The position numbers were made by a program, and so were the translations under genes. Below, piece after piece: positions 9,301 to 16,674 of a stretch of 64,000 bases of DNA. Each line of letters begins with the position of its first letter. Within the stretch, counting starts at the first letter, position 1. A model generated the notes under the pieces. That model saw only the letters and a list, made by a program, of their open reading frames with translations, was not told the DNA's origin and did not search any database. Source of the stretch: Caballeronia sp. TF1N1 (lineage in GTDB: Bacteria > Pseudomonadota > Gammaproteobacteria > Burkholderiales > Burkholderiaceae); NCBI RefSeq assembly GCF_022878925.1, contig NZ_CP084626.1:1054001-1118000 (forward strand), given 5' to 3'.

Positions 9301-11116
9301 ACGCGCGACGCTCTACGGTCTCACGGTCTACGGGCGGCGGCGCGTGAGTTACGGCCAGCAGGACCCGAAGTACGCGCGCGAGTTGTTCATTCGCGGCGCG
9401 CTGGTAGAAGGCGAGTTCGACACGCGTCTGCCGTTCTTTGCGCACAACCGCAAGCTGGTCGCGGACATCGAGCAACTGGAACACAAGTCGCGCCGTCAGG
9501 ACGTGCTCGTGGACGACGAACTCATCCACGGCTTCTACGATTCGCTCGTGCCCGAAGGCATCTGGACCGGCGCGGCGTTCGAACGCTGGTATCGCGACGA
9601 GCAGCGCAAGGAGGGCGGCAAACAACTGCTGTTCCTTTCGCGCGACGACCTGATGCGTCACGAGGCCGCCGGCGTCACCACCGACCTGTTCCCGAAGCGC
9701 ATGACGATGTCGGGCATCGAAATGACGCTCGCGTATCACTTCGAGCCGGGCGCGCCGCGCGACGGCGTGACGCTCACGGTGCCGCTTTATGGCCTGAATC
9801 AGATCGATGCGCGCCGCGTCGAATGGCTCGTGCCCGGCATGCTCAAGGAAAAGACGCAACTGCTCCTGAAGTCGCTGCCGCAAAAGCTGCGCCGGCATGT
9901 CGTGCCCTTGCCGGATTACGCGGCGGGCTTTGCCGAGCGCAACGCGGGGCCGAGGTTCGGCGCGGGCGCCTTGGTCGACGCGCTCATCGCCGATATTCGG
10001 GAGCAGACGCAAGTCGCCGTGAAGAGCGCGGATTTCAAGCTCGAAACGCTGCCCGCGCATCTCTTCATGAACTTCAAGGTGATCGACGAGCACGGCCGCC
10101 AGCTCGCGATGGGCCGCAATCTCGCGCAATTGCGCGCGGAACTCGGCGGTCAGGCGCAGCAGCATTTCCAGAAGCTGACGGCAAGCGCGGCTTTCGATGC
10201 ACTTTCCGCCGATTCGCCGAACGCGCCGCAGACGCAGGCCGCGAGCGCGTCCACCGGCACCGCGCTCTATGAAAACCTCACGACGTGGAATTTCGGCAAG
10301 CTACCCGAGCTGCTGGAAATTCGACGTCGCGGGCAGACGCTGTTCGGCTATCCGGCGCTCGTCGATCGCGGCGCGCATTGCGACGTCGAAGTGTTCGATT
10401 CGCCGGAGGAGGCGGCGCGGATTCATCGCGCGGGCTTGCGGCGGCTCTTCTGGCTGCAATTGCGCGAGCCGATCCGCTATCTGGAAAAGAATCTGCCGGG
10501 GCTGCGCGAAATGTCGATGCAGTTCATGGCGCTCGGCACCGCCGACGAGTTGCGCGATCAGATCGTCGATACGGCGCTGGACCGCGCATGTTTGCAAGAC
10601 CCGCTACCCGACGACGACGTGAGCTTCCACGCTCGCCGCGATGCCGCGAAAGGCCGGCTCACGCTGCTCGCGCAGGAGATCGCGCGGCTGGTCGGCGCGA
10701 TCCTCGGCGAATACGCGGCGCTTCTAAGGAAGCTCGCGCAGGCGAAGCCGTTCGCGCAGGCTTACGCCGATATCCAGTCGCAGTTGAACGCGCTCATCGG
10801 CAAGCGCTTTGTGATCGACACGCCTTACGCGCAACTCGCGCATTTTCCGCGTTATTTGAAGGGCATCGGGCTGCGAATCGACAAGCTGAAGGCCGATCCG
10901 GCTCGCGATGCGCGTATTTCCACGGATCTGCATCCGCTCGTGCAGCAATATCAGCGCGCGCTCGCGCAACGCGGCGGCGTGGCGGACGCGCGGCTCTCGG
11001 AATACCGCTGGCTGCTGGAGGAACTGCGCGTGTCCCTGTTCGCGCAGGAACTGCGCACACCCATGCCCATTTCCGTGAAGCGCCTGCATAAAGTCTGGGA
11101 AGCGATGCAGCGCTAA
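6350..11116 (+). CDS. hrpA: ATP-dependent RNA helicase HrpA with long disordered N-terminus
   Basis: A 1588-residue DEAH-box helicase. Motif I GETGSGKTT is at residues 345-353, motif II DEAH at 445-448, motif III SAT at 478-480 and motif VI QRAGRCGR from 663, followed by helicase-associated and OB-like regions and the long HrpA-specific C-terminal half. E. coli HrpA is about 1300 residues; the excess here is mainly the first 330 residues, a low-complexity region rich in Arg, Ala, Ser, Gln and Glu with no recognisable fold. The family unwinds RNA and in E. coli rescues stalled or collided ribosomes and processes some mRNAs. It starts 22 bases from argA, divergently, with no Shine-Dalgarno. A hairpin at 11132 closes the unit. 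Confidence 0.95.
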   Translation: MPNVSRRPTQGGKPPSADKSLDTQEQLKKLRESLLRDAQTGEDEAAGLSKKELAARRFAGGGAVEGAVGTSGPQGQSAKSPTPVASQPRRGAQQAAGGAAAKSQKPKPQSPVTQESRGVAPQSRVERKAPQEPSTRKLDAPADRNTSLARPASARDIAKPSSSRDASSSHDARGEQRSTQARQTTSASTARPVEAQGTRPSKNDSRAETTRAEHSARDERHKAEARQVDRSARPDDRSHREQAAAQTHSSARNAQAGQVRHGSDERSPREARAARASEPRAKQQGEVSAVQHARQHNERPPRREARAVTPNPIPPITFPEALPVSARREEIARAIEGNQVVIVSGETGSGKTTQLPKICLALGRGLGAGGSGLIGHTQPRRIAASATGRRIAEELATPFGEVVGYKVRFTDNLAPGASVKLMTDGILLAETQTDPLLSAYDTIIIDEAHERSLNIDFLLGYLKEILPKRPDLKLIVTSATIDAQRFARHFGSDEKPAPVIEVSGRLYPVEVRYRPVEEDSAAVKSAQGTLQKRNDRKADRDLMEAIVDAVDELCRVGPGDVLVFLPGEREIRDAAEALRKHHPPHTEILPLFARLSAAEQERVFKASNARRIVLATNVAETSLTVPGIRYVVDTGMARVKRYSYRNKVEQLQIESISQAAANQRAGRCGRVADGVCIRLYDEADFQSRVRFTDPEILRSSLAAVILRMKSLHLTAIETFPFIEPPPGRAIADGYQLLNELGAVDDDNALTPLGRELARLPLDPRVGRMILAARDHHALTEVLIIASALSVQDPRDRPIEAQEQADQAHRQFVDERSEFLQWTRIWKWFDEAIAHKKSNRQLTDACRANFLSHLRLREWRDVHSQLLTVVREHGWRLNESDATFEQVHLSLLTGLLGNIGMKADDEPHYLGARGIKFHLWPGSALLKKAGRWVMAGELVETSRLYARTIAKIEPEWLETVGPHLLRKSLSEAHWEKKAAQVVAYERATLYGLTVYGRRRVSYGQQDPKYARELFIRGALVEGEFDTRLPFFAHNRKLVADIEQLEHKSRRQDVLVDDELIHGFYDSLVPEGIWTGAAFERWYRDEQRKEGGKQLLFLSRDDLMRHEAAGVTTDLFPKRMTMSGIEMTLAYHFEPGAPRDGVTLTVPLYGLNQIDARRVEWLVPGMLKEKTQLLLKSLPQKLRRHVVPLPDYAAGFAERNAGPRFGAGALVDALIADIREQTQVAVKSADFKLETLPAHLFMNFKVIDEHGRQLAMGRNLAQLRAELGGQAQQHFQKLTASAAFDALSADSPNAPQTQAASASTGTALYENLTTWNFGKLPELLEIRRRGQTLFGYPALVDRGAHCDVEVFDSPEEAARIHRAGLRRLFWLQLREPIRYLEKNLPGLREMSMQFMALGTADELRDQIVDTALDRACLQDPLPDDDVSFHARRDAAKGRLTLLAQEIARLVGAILGEYAALLRKLAQAKPFAQAYADIQSQLNALIGKRFVIDTPYAQLAHFPRYLKGIGLRIDKLKADPARDARISTDLHPLVQQYQRALAQRGGVADARLSEYRWLLEELRVSLFAQELRTPMPISVKRLHKVWEAMQR

Positions 11117-11131
11117 AAGACGAAGCAGCGC

Positions 11132-11163
11132 AATGCCGATTTTTTCGCCAAAAAAACGGCATT
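11132..11163 (+). terminator. Hairpin behind hrpA
   Basis: AATGCCG-A-TTTTTT, loop CGCC, AAAAAA-A-CGGCATT: a 13-bp stem with a single A-A mismatch, 15 bases after the hrpA stop. There is no separate T-run behind it on this strand, so efficiency is uncertain. Confidence 0.6.
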
Positions 11164-11267
11164 TCTTGCGCCGTTAAACGAAATTGCGCAAAAACAGGCG
11201 TTTCGTCAACGCGACGACAAGCGCAAACGTTCTACAATGACGCCTGCCTTCGGACGTCTACTTTTTC

Positions 11268-12281
11268 ATGCGCTCATCTTTTCTGTCTGGCCGCTTTCGG
11301 GCGGTTGCCTCACGCGCCGCGCTCGCTATCGGCGCGGCCTTCATCGCCACCGCGGCATTTGCCAATAACGTCATCGTCCTGAACTCGGCGGAAGCCACGC
11401 TGAGTCTTATCGACGAAAACACGCGCCAGGTCGTCGGCACCGTGCCCACGGGCAAGGAACCGCATCACTTGATGCCCACGCCGGACGCGTCGTCGCTGAT
11501 CGTTGCGAATTCGGTATCGAACAATCTCATGTTCGTCGATCCGAAAACCGGCGCCGTGCAGCGCTGGGTGCAGGATATCGAAGACCCGTATCAAATCGGC
11601 TTTTCGCCGGATCGCAAGTGGTTCGTGTCGACGGGTCTGCGACTCGACCGCCTCGATATCTATCATTTCGACGGCAAGAATCTGACCGTGGCCAAGCGCT
11701 TGCCGCTCGCCACCATGCCGAGCCACATCGCGTTTTCGAACGACAGCACGACCGCGTTCATCTCGCTGCAGGTGTCAAACGAAATCGCCGCGATCGACCT
11801 GGCGACGCAGACGGTCAAGTGGAAGATGAAAGTCGGCCCGACGCCCGCGGGCGTATGGTTCACGCCGGGCGACAAGTATTTGCTCGTCGGCATGACGGGC
11901 GCGGATTACGTCGCCGTGGTGGACTGGCGCAATCAGAAGATCGTCAAGACCATCACGACCGGCAAGGGCGCGCATAACTTCCGCTCGCTCGTGGACGGCA
12001 AGCATGTGGCCGTGTCGAACCGGGTGGCGAACACCATCAGCATCATCGACGAAGACACGCTCACGAACGTCGGCGACATCACGGGCCTCTTGCCGGGACC
12101 GGATGACATGGAACTTTCCGCCGACAAGAAGTATCTCTGGGTAACGTTCCGTTTCGCGAAGCATGTCGGCGTGATCGACCTTGCGGATCGTAAGCTGATC
12201 CAAACCATCAAGGTTGGCCGTTCGCCGCACGGAATCTACTTCTTCAATCGCGCGCCGGTGACCTCGCCTAACGGCGCCTGA
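11268..12281 (+). CDS. Periplasmic YncE-like beta-propeller (YVTN repeat) protein
   Basis: A 337-residue exported protein. An N-terminal signal peptide (basic MRSSFLSGRFR, hydrophobic core, AAFA cleavage near residue 32) is followed by seven or so 40-residue blades of the YVTN/YncE type: IVLNSAEATLSLIDENTR, LIVANSVSNNLMFVD, FISLQVSNEIAAIDLAT, VAVSNRVANTISIIDEDT and VTFRFAKHVGVIDL. Such propellers act as binding platforms; related proteins occur with electron-transfer, quinoprotein and iron-responsive genes, but no partner gene is adjacent here. A TACAAT -10-like hexamer lies at 11233-11238. The specific role is unknown. The fold assignment is strong. Confidence 0.88.
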   Translation: MRSSFLSGRFRAVASRAALAIGAAFIATAAFANNVIVLNSAEATLSLIDENTRQVVGTVPTGKEPHHLMPTPDASSLIVANSVSNNLMFVDPKTGAVQRWVQDIEDPYQIGFSPDRKWFVSTGLRLDRLDIYHFDGKNLTVAKRLPLATMPSHIAFSNDSTTAFISLQVSNEIAAIDLATQTVKWKMKVGPTPAGVWFTPGDKYLLVGMTGADYVAVVDWRNQKIVKTITTGKGAHNFRSLVDGKHVAVSNRVANTISIIDEDTLTNVGDITGLLPGPDDMELSADKKYLWVTFRFAKHVGVIDLADRKLIQTIKVGRSPHGIYFFNRAPVTSPNGA

Positions 12282-12306
12282 GGCTGCCCGCGAAAGCAGT
12301 AGGAAA

Positions 12307-12326
12307 AGGGCGCTTGCGGGCGCCCT
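12307..12326. terminator. Possible weak terminator
   Basis: An AGGGCGC / GCGCCCT stem with loop TTGCGG lies in the 88-base gap between two rightward genes. No T-run follows on the plus strand, while the AAAA preceding it would act as a U-tract on the minus strand. It may attenuate rather than terminate. Confidence 0.35.
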
Positions 12327-12369
12327 GTATTACGATTGAGTCAGGCCGTATTGAGTCACACGGAGCATC

Positions 12370-13389
12370 ATGTTTCATTCCATTCTTTCGTCGCTCGACA
12401 GCTTCGTCTCCGCCCTGCAGACCATGCTCTACGTGGACGTGGTCCAGCCGTTTCTGTTCAAGGTCGGCCTCATGGACTATGACGAAGACACCTACGACGC
12501 TCTTTACTGGGTGATCGTCGGCGTGCTGGAAGTGCTCGCGATGTACGCCGTGCTGCGCCCGCTCGAAGCGCTGCGCCCGGCCGAGGAATGGCAGGATCGC
12601 AAGGGCGTGCGTATCGACGTGCTTTATACGTGGATTGTCAAGCTCGGCATTCTGAACCTCTTTTTCTTCTTCACGTTCCAGCCGGTTTTCGATTCGCTGC
12701 AAAGCTGGCTGCGCCTGCATGACATCCCGAATCTGGAAATCGACAATCTCTGGCCGGGCGTGACCACGCAACCCATGGTCACGTTCGTGATTTATCTGGT
12801 GCTGCTGGATTTCGCCGGTTATTGGTATCACCGGCTGGAGCATCGCATCGGCATCTGGTGGGAACTGCACGCGGTGCATCACAGCCAGCAGCAAATGTCG
12901 CTTTGGTCGGACGACCGTAACCATCTGCTCGACGACATCCTGCAGGCGGGGTTCTTCGCCACTGTCGCGCTCGTGATCGGCGTGGAGCCGTCGCAGTTTG
13001 TCGTGCTGGTCGCCATTACGAACCTCATGCAAAGCGTGCAGCACGCCAATATTCGCCTGCATTATGGCTGGCTGGGCGACCGGCTCTTCGTGAGCCCGGC
13101 GTTTCATCGTCGTCATCATGCAATCGGCTTCGGCCACGAAGGCACGGCGTACGGCTGCAACTTCGGCGTGCTGTTCGCGTTCTGGGACATTCTCTTTCGC
13201 TCGGCTTCGTTCGACCGCACCGTGGAGCCAACCGGTATTCGCGATCAACTCGGCGCGCCGGGCGTCGCGCCCGTGCGTTACGGCGACGGCTTCGTCGAAC
13301 AGCACTGGCTCGCGTTCAAGCGGATCGGCGCGCGTTTGTCTTCGCGTCGCGCGAATTCGGCTTCCGACAAAAGCTCGGCGGCTGTCTGA
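12370..13389 (+). CDS. Sterol desaturase / fatty acid hydroxylase family membrane protein
   Basis: A 339-residue integral membrane di-iron enzyme. The three His clusters of the fatty-acid-hydroxylase superfamily are present: HRLEH at 154-158, HAVHH at 167-171 and HRRHH at 246-250, plus QH at 224-225. Hydrophobic segments lie at about residues 46-66, 84-104, 136-152 and 195-220. Relatives hydroxylate or desaturate sterols, sphingolipids, carotenoids, ornithine lipids or alkylglycerols using oxygen; which substrate applies cannot be told here. The ATG at 12370 follows a GGAG at about 12361-12364. It is followed by an EI24 membrane protein 73 bases downstream; a joint role in lipid metabolism is conceivable but unproven. 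Confidence 0.9.
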   Translation: MFHSILSSLDSFVSALQTMLYVDVVQPFLFKVGLMDYDEDTYDALYWVIVGVLEVLAMYAVLRPLEALRPAEEWQDRKGVRIDVLYTWIVKLGILNLFFFFTFQPVFDSLQSWLRLHDIPNLEIDNLWPGVTTQPMVTFVIYLVLLDFAGYWYHRLEHRIGIWWELHAVHHSQQQMSLWSDDRNHLLDDILQAGFFATVALVIGVEPSQFVVLVAITNLMQSVQHANIRLHYGWLGDRLFVSPAFHRRHHAIGFGHEGTAYGCNFGVLFAFWDILFRSASFDRTVEPTGIRDQLGAPGVAPVRYGDGFVEQHWLAFKRIGARLSSRRANSASDKSSAAV

Positions 13390-13462
13390 GTCTCCATCAC
13401 CAGCGCCCGTTCGGTGCGCTGGTTTATGCTGTCGTTTCCACTCCCTCTTCGTCGAATCACGC

Positions 13463-14302
13463 ATGAATGACTTGCTGCGTTCGTTCGTGCGCGCCATTGC
13501 GCATGCCTTTCACCCACGCATGCTCTGGCTGACTTTCATGCCATTTGCGGTCGCCACGCTGAGCTGGGGCGCGGTGCTCTGGTTCTTCTGGCAGACGCTG
13601 ACAGGCGCGGCAACCGGTTGGCTCGACGGCTGGGCGCTCACCGCCGCGATGTACCGCCTGTTCGATGCCGTCGGCTTCTCCTCGCTGCATGCGGTGATCG
13701 CGCCGTTTTTCGTCGTCATCATGGCGATTCCGCTGATCTTCGTGACCGTGTTGCTGCTGATCGCCACGCTCTCCATGCCAGGCGTCATCAAGCTGCTCAC
13801 GCGCCGGCCGGGCGGTCATTACGCGCTGCTCGAAGAGCGTCACGGCGGCTCGTGGTCTGGCAGTCTCGGGCACTCGGTCATCACCACGCTCGTTTGCCTG
13901 ATCGCGCTCGTCGTCACGTTGCCGCTGTGGCTCATTCCACCGTTTTTCGCGCTGATTCCGCCGCTCTTGTGGGGCTGGCTCACCTATCGCGTGATGACTT
14001 ACGATGCGCTCGCCGTGCACGCGAGCGCCGAGGAACGCCGTGTGATCGTGCGTGATGCGCGCTGGCCGCTGCTTGTCATTGGCATCGTGAGCGGCCTGCT
14101 CGGTTCGGTGCCGACCATGTTGTGGGCCTGGTCGGTATGGCTCTTGCCACTCTTTCCCGTGGTCGCGGCGGCGACCATCTGGGCATACGCATTCATTCTG
14201 GTGTTTTCGGCGCTCTGGTTCGCGCATTACTGCCTGCACGCGCTCGAACGACTACGGGCGAATGCGGCGCCTCAAGTGCCGGCCACCACCGTTCCATTCT
14301 GA
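13463..14302 (+). CDS. EI24-domain integral membrane protein
   Basis: A 279-residue inner-membrane protein with several long hydrophobic segments (about residues 25-48, 75-110, 145-180, 200-230 and 235-260) and few charged residues between them. The pattern, with LFDAVGFSSLHAVIAPF and a conserved Pro-rich WLIPPFFALIPPLLWGW segment, matches the EI24 family that includes the sulfate transporter CysZ. It lacks obvious evidence for sulfate transport and has no cys gene nearby, so I do not call it cysZ. The start is the ATG at 13463. It sits 12 bases before the CinA-like gene, likely in one operon with it and cutC. Confidence 0.82.
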   Translation: MNDLLRSFVRAIAHAFHPRMLWLTFMPFAVATLSWGAVLWFFWQTLTGAATGWLDGWALTAAMYRLFDAVGFSSLHAVIAPFFVVIMAIPLIFVTVLLLIATLSMPGVIKLLTRRPGGHYALLEERHGGSWSGSLGHSVITTLVCLIALVVTLPLWLIPPFFALIPPLLWGWLTYRVMTYDALAVHASAEERRVIVRDARWPLLVIGIVSGLLGSVPTMLWAWSVWLLPLFPVVAAATIWAYAFILVFSALWFAHYCLHALERLRANAAPQVPATTVPF

Positions 14303-14314
14303 GAAGGAGCATTC

Positions 14315-15127
14315 ATGGGCATTGGCGTCATCATCATCGGCGACGAGATTCTTTCAGGCCGGCGCACGGACAAGCATCTGCCGAAAATCATCGAATTGCT
14401 GAGCGCGCGCGGGCTCTCGCTCGATTGGGCCGAATACGTCGGCGACGATCCCGCGCGTATCACCGCGACGCTCGCGCGCACCTTTGCTTCGAGCGATATC
14501 GTGTTTTCGACCGGCGGCATCGGCGCGACACCCGACGATCACACGCGTCAATGCGCGGCCAAGGCGCTCGGCCGGCCGCTCGAACTGCAACCGGAAGCGG
14601 CGGAACTGATCCGGGAGCGCATCCGCGAGACGGCCGGCGACAAACCGTATGACCTCGATTCGCCGGAGAATCTGCATCGGCTGAACATGGGGACGTTTCC
14701 GCAGGGCGCGGCGATCATTCCGAACAGCTACAACAAGATTCCGGGCTTTTCCGTCGGCGATCATCATTTCGTGCCGGGCTTTCCCGTCATGGCGTGGCCA
14801 ATGATCGAATGGGTGCTCGATACCAAGTACGCGCATCTGCATCACGCGACGCCTTATATCGAGCGCTCGTTGCTCGTGTTCGGGCTGCCGGAGTCGCGCA
14901 TCACGCCGCTCATGGTGACCATCGAGCGCGATTTCGACGGCGTGCGCGCCTTCAGTCTGCCGAGCGTGGGCGATGCCGCGCGCGGCGCGCTCTATGCGCG
15001 TTCGCATATCGACCTCGGCGTGAAGGGCGAGCCGGATCAGGCCAACGCCGCGTTCGAAGTGTTGCGCGAGGGCGTGCTCGCCCTGGGCGGCGAAGTGGTC
15101 GAAGCGCCGCCGGAGGACGCGGCGTGA
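14315..15127 (+). CDS. Molybdopterin-binding CinA-like (N-terminal domain only) protein
   Basis: A 270-residue cytosolic protein with a MoaB/MogA-type fold. The opening VIIIGDEILSG and TGGIGATPDD at residues 66-75 are the signature of the CinA N-terminal domain. The amidohydrolase (PncC) C-terminal domain of full CinA is absent, so NMN deamidation is not expected. Stand-alone versions are common and are annotated as competence/damage-inducible or molybdopterin-binding proteins; their reaction is not settled, though ADP-ribose pyrophosphatase activity is known in some CinA proteins. AAGGAG precedes the ATG. Its stop overlaps the GTG start of cutC by four bases (GTGA), so translation is probably coupled. 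Confidence 0.88.
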   Translation: MGIGVIIIGDEILSGRRTDKHLPKIIELLSARGLSLDWAEYVGDDPARITATLARTFASSDIVFSTGGIGATPDDHTRQCAAKALGRPLELQPEAAELIRERIRETAGDKPYDLDSPENLHRLNMGTFPQGAAIIPNSYNKIPGFSVGDHHFVPGFPVMAWPMIEWVLDTKYAHLHHATPYIERSLLVFGLPESRITPLMVTIERDFDGVRAFSLPSVGDAARGALYARSHIDLGVKGEPDQANAAFEVLREGVLALGGEVVEAPPEDAA

Positions 15128-15819
15128 TCCTGCTCGAAGTCATCGCGACGACCGTTTCCGACGCGCGCGCCGCCGAGCGTGGCGGCGCCAATCGGCTTGA
15201 ACTGATCACGGCGATCGGCGAGGGCGGGTTGACGCCGAGCATCGGCCTGATCGAGTCGGTGGTGGAGGCGGTGCGCATTCCGGTGAACGTCATCGTGCGG
15301 CCGCACAGCCGTTCTTTCGTCTACGATGCTGACGATTTCGCGGTCATCGAACGCGACGTCCGCGCAATCGCGAAGACGGGCGCCAACGCGATCGTCGTCG
15401 GCATGTTGAACGCACATGGCGATGTCGACACCGAAGCGCTAGAGCGCGTGATCGATGCCGCCGACGGTTTGCCGCTCACCTTCCATCGCGCGATCGACGA
15501 AGCCCGCGACTTGCCCGCTGCGTTCGAGACGCTTTTGCGCTTCGACGCCGTCACGAACGTGCTGACATCGGGCGGCAAGCCATCCGTGCTGGAAGCCGGA
15601 CCGGTTATCAAGGCGCTCGTCGCGCAAGCGGCGGGAACGCATTGCACGGTGCTCGCGGGCGCTGGTTTTACCGTGGATGCGGTCGCGCCGTTCGCCGCCG
15701 CGACAGGCGTGAAGGCCGTGCATTTCGGCTCTGGCGTGCGCGTGCATGGAAAAGGCTCGGAGCCGGTCGACGAATTACGCGTGGCGCGCGTGCGGGCGTT
15801 GCTCGACGCAGGCGAGTGA
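15124..15819 (+). CDS. cutC: CutC family protein
   Basis: A 231-residue TIM-barrel protein of the CutC family. Recognisable parts are LLEVIATTVSDARAAERGGA, the RLELITAIGEGGLTPS strand-loop, VNVIVRPHSRSFVY, GANAIVVGML, LTFHRAID and the FGSGVRVHG end. The start is a GTG at 15124 that overlaps the TGA of the preceding gene; no ATG lies near. The family was named for copper tolerance in E. coli, but that role is disputed and the biochemical function remains uncertain. Length is normal. It ends 14 bases from the convergent rhodanese gene, with no hairpin between. Confidence 0.93.
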   Translation: MILLEVIATTVSDARAAERGGANRLELITAIGEGGLTPSIGLIESVVEAVRIPVNVIVRPHSRSFVYDADDFAVIERDVRAIAKTGANAIVVGMLNAHGDVDTEALERVIDAADGLPLTFHRAIDEARDLPAAFETLLRFDAVTNVLTSGGKPSVLEAGPVIKALVAQAAGTHCTVLAGAGFTVDAVAPFAAATGVKAVHFGSGVRVHGKGSEPVDELRVARVRALLDAGE

Positions 15820-15833
15820 ACGAACGGCGACGC

Positions 15834-16298
15834 TTATGCGCCCATCCAAGGCAAGCCACGAAAGCACCATCCCGACACCGTCTTCCGATGCCCTTGCCCG
15901 TCTTTGTCTCCCTCGAAACCTTCGAGCAGGTCATACGCTTTCATGAACCCTTCCTTCTGCGCGGCGACCGCGGCAAGCTTGGAGCGCGCGGCGCTGCGGC
16001 ACAGAAAGAGCACCGGCGTATCCGGAGTGGCGACCTGCCGCAATTGTTCGATAAACTCGCCGTTCGGCACCGAGCCGGGATAACGAATCCATTCGACATG
16101 CGCGTACTGCGCGCCATCGACGGCGGGACGTCCGACCCAGTCGAGTTCGGCGCGTGTGCGGACATCGACGAGACGCGTACGCGGGTCGAGTTGCAGCAGT
16201 TCGAAGGCTTCGGCGGGAAGGAAGGCGCCCGCGTAGGTCAGCTTGTTTTCCGTGGCTCGGCTCGCGGCCTGGCCATAAAGTTGTTCGGGCGTGCTCAT
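15834..16298 (-). CDS. Single-domain rhodanese (sulfurtransferase)
   Basis: A 154-residue cytosolic protein with one rhodanese domain. The LVDVRTRAELDWVG strand and the active-site loop with Cys100 in LFLCRSAARSKLAA are clear; Cys100 would carry the persulfide. The six-residue loop after Cys (RSAARS) suits a sulfurtransferase rather than a phosphatase. The start at 16298 is followed by an acidic/Gln-rich N-terminal helix. Sulfur donor and acceptor are unknown. Its promoter should lie in the 376-base gap shared with glnA, which reads the other way. Confidence 0.92.
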   Translation of the reverse strand: MSTPEQLYGQAASRATENKLTYAGAFLPAEAFELLQLDPRTRLVDVRTRAELDWVGRPAVDGAQYAHVEWIRYPGSVPNGEFIEQLRQVATPDTPVLFLCRSAARSKLAAVAAQKEGFMKAYDLLEGFEGDKDGQGHRKTVSGWCFRGLPWMGA

Positions 16299-16386
16299 GG
16301 CGCGTAGTCTCCGGTAAAGCGCAAAAATTCATTTTAGCGTGCCAGACTCTGAGCGGTGCCGAGGGCTGGAAGCCCGACAACCTTAC

Positions 16387-16403
16387 TGCGTCAAATTGGT
16401 GCA
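16387..16403. promoter_or_regulatory. NtrC-type site, distal, upstream of glnA
   Basis: TGCGTC-AAATT-GGTGCA fits the NtrC consensus TGCACC-N5-GGTGCA at 10 of 12 half-site positions. It is centred about 203 bases upstream of the transcription start predicted from the sigma-54 element. It has the GC-N11-GC core. Confidence 0.75.
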
Positions 16404-16456
16404 AGATAAGACGAATGCACGAAAATCGGGCGCGCCGTGGATGATCCGAATGGTCG

Positions 16457-16473
16457 CGCACCGAATTAGTGCG
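16457..16473. promoter_or_regulatory. NtrC-type site, middle, upstream of glnA
   Basis: CGCACC-GAATT-AGTGCG is a perfectly spaced site with 9 of 12 half-site matches to TGCACC-N5-GGTGCA, centred near -133. Enhancer position is usual for NtrC at sigma-54 promoters. Confidence 0.72.
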
Positions 16474-16552
16474 AACGGTCGGCTTACGACCAAGCGGCCG
16501 GCTCGATAAAGCATCATCGTTTCACAAAAAACGCGCGCCGCTTCAAATGCTT

Positions 16553-16569
16553 AGCGCAAGATTGGTGCG
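16553..16569. promoter_or_regulatory. Weak NtrC-like site next to the sigma-54 promoter
   Basis: AGCGCA-AGATT-GGTGCG keeps one good half-site (GGTGCG) and the GC-N11-GC core. It ends two bases before the sigma-54 element, a location more suited to modulation or repression than to enhancer action. Confidence 0.45.
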
Positions 16570-16570
16570 C

Positions 16571-16587
16571 TTGGCATGGAAGCTGCT
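16571..16587 (+). promoter_or_regulatory. Sigma-54 promoter of glnA
   Basis: TTGGCATGGAAGCTGCT matches the -24/-12 consensus TTGGCACG-N4-TTGCW, with the invariant GG (16573-16574) and GC (16585-16586) exactly 12 bases apart. Transcription should begin near 16598, leaving a leader of about 77 bases before the glnA ATG. Confidence 0.88.
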
Positions 16588-16674
16588 TTTCAAACCACGA
16601 TTGTTTCAGCGGTACAGGATTCGGTCGGGGCGGCGAAAGGTTTTCGCCGACTTTTGTTAATCAGGAGATAGGTA

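Noticed and set aside
7865..10165. A 766-codon open frame antisense to hrpA
   Set aside because: Shadow frame with His/Arg-rich composition and no recognisable motif.
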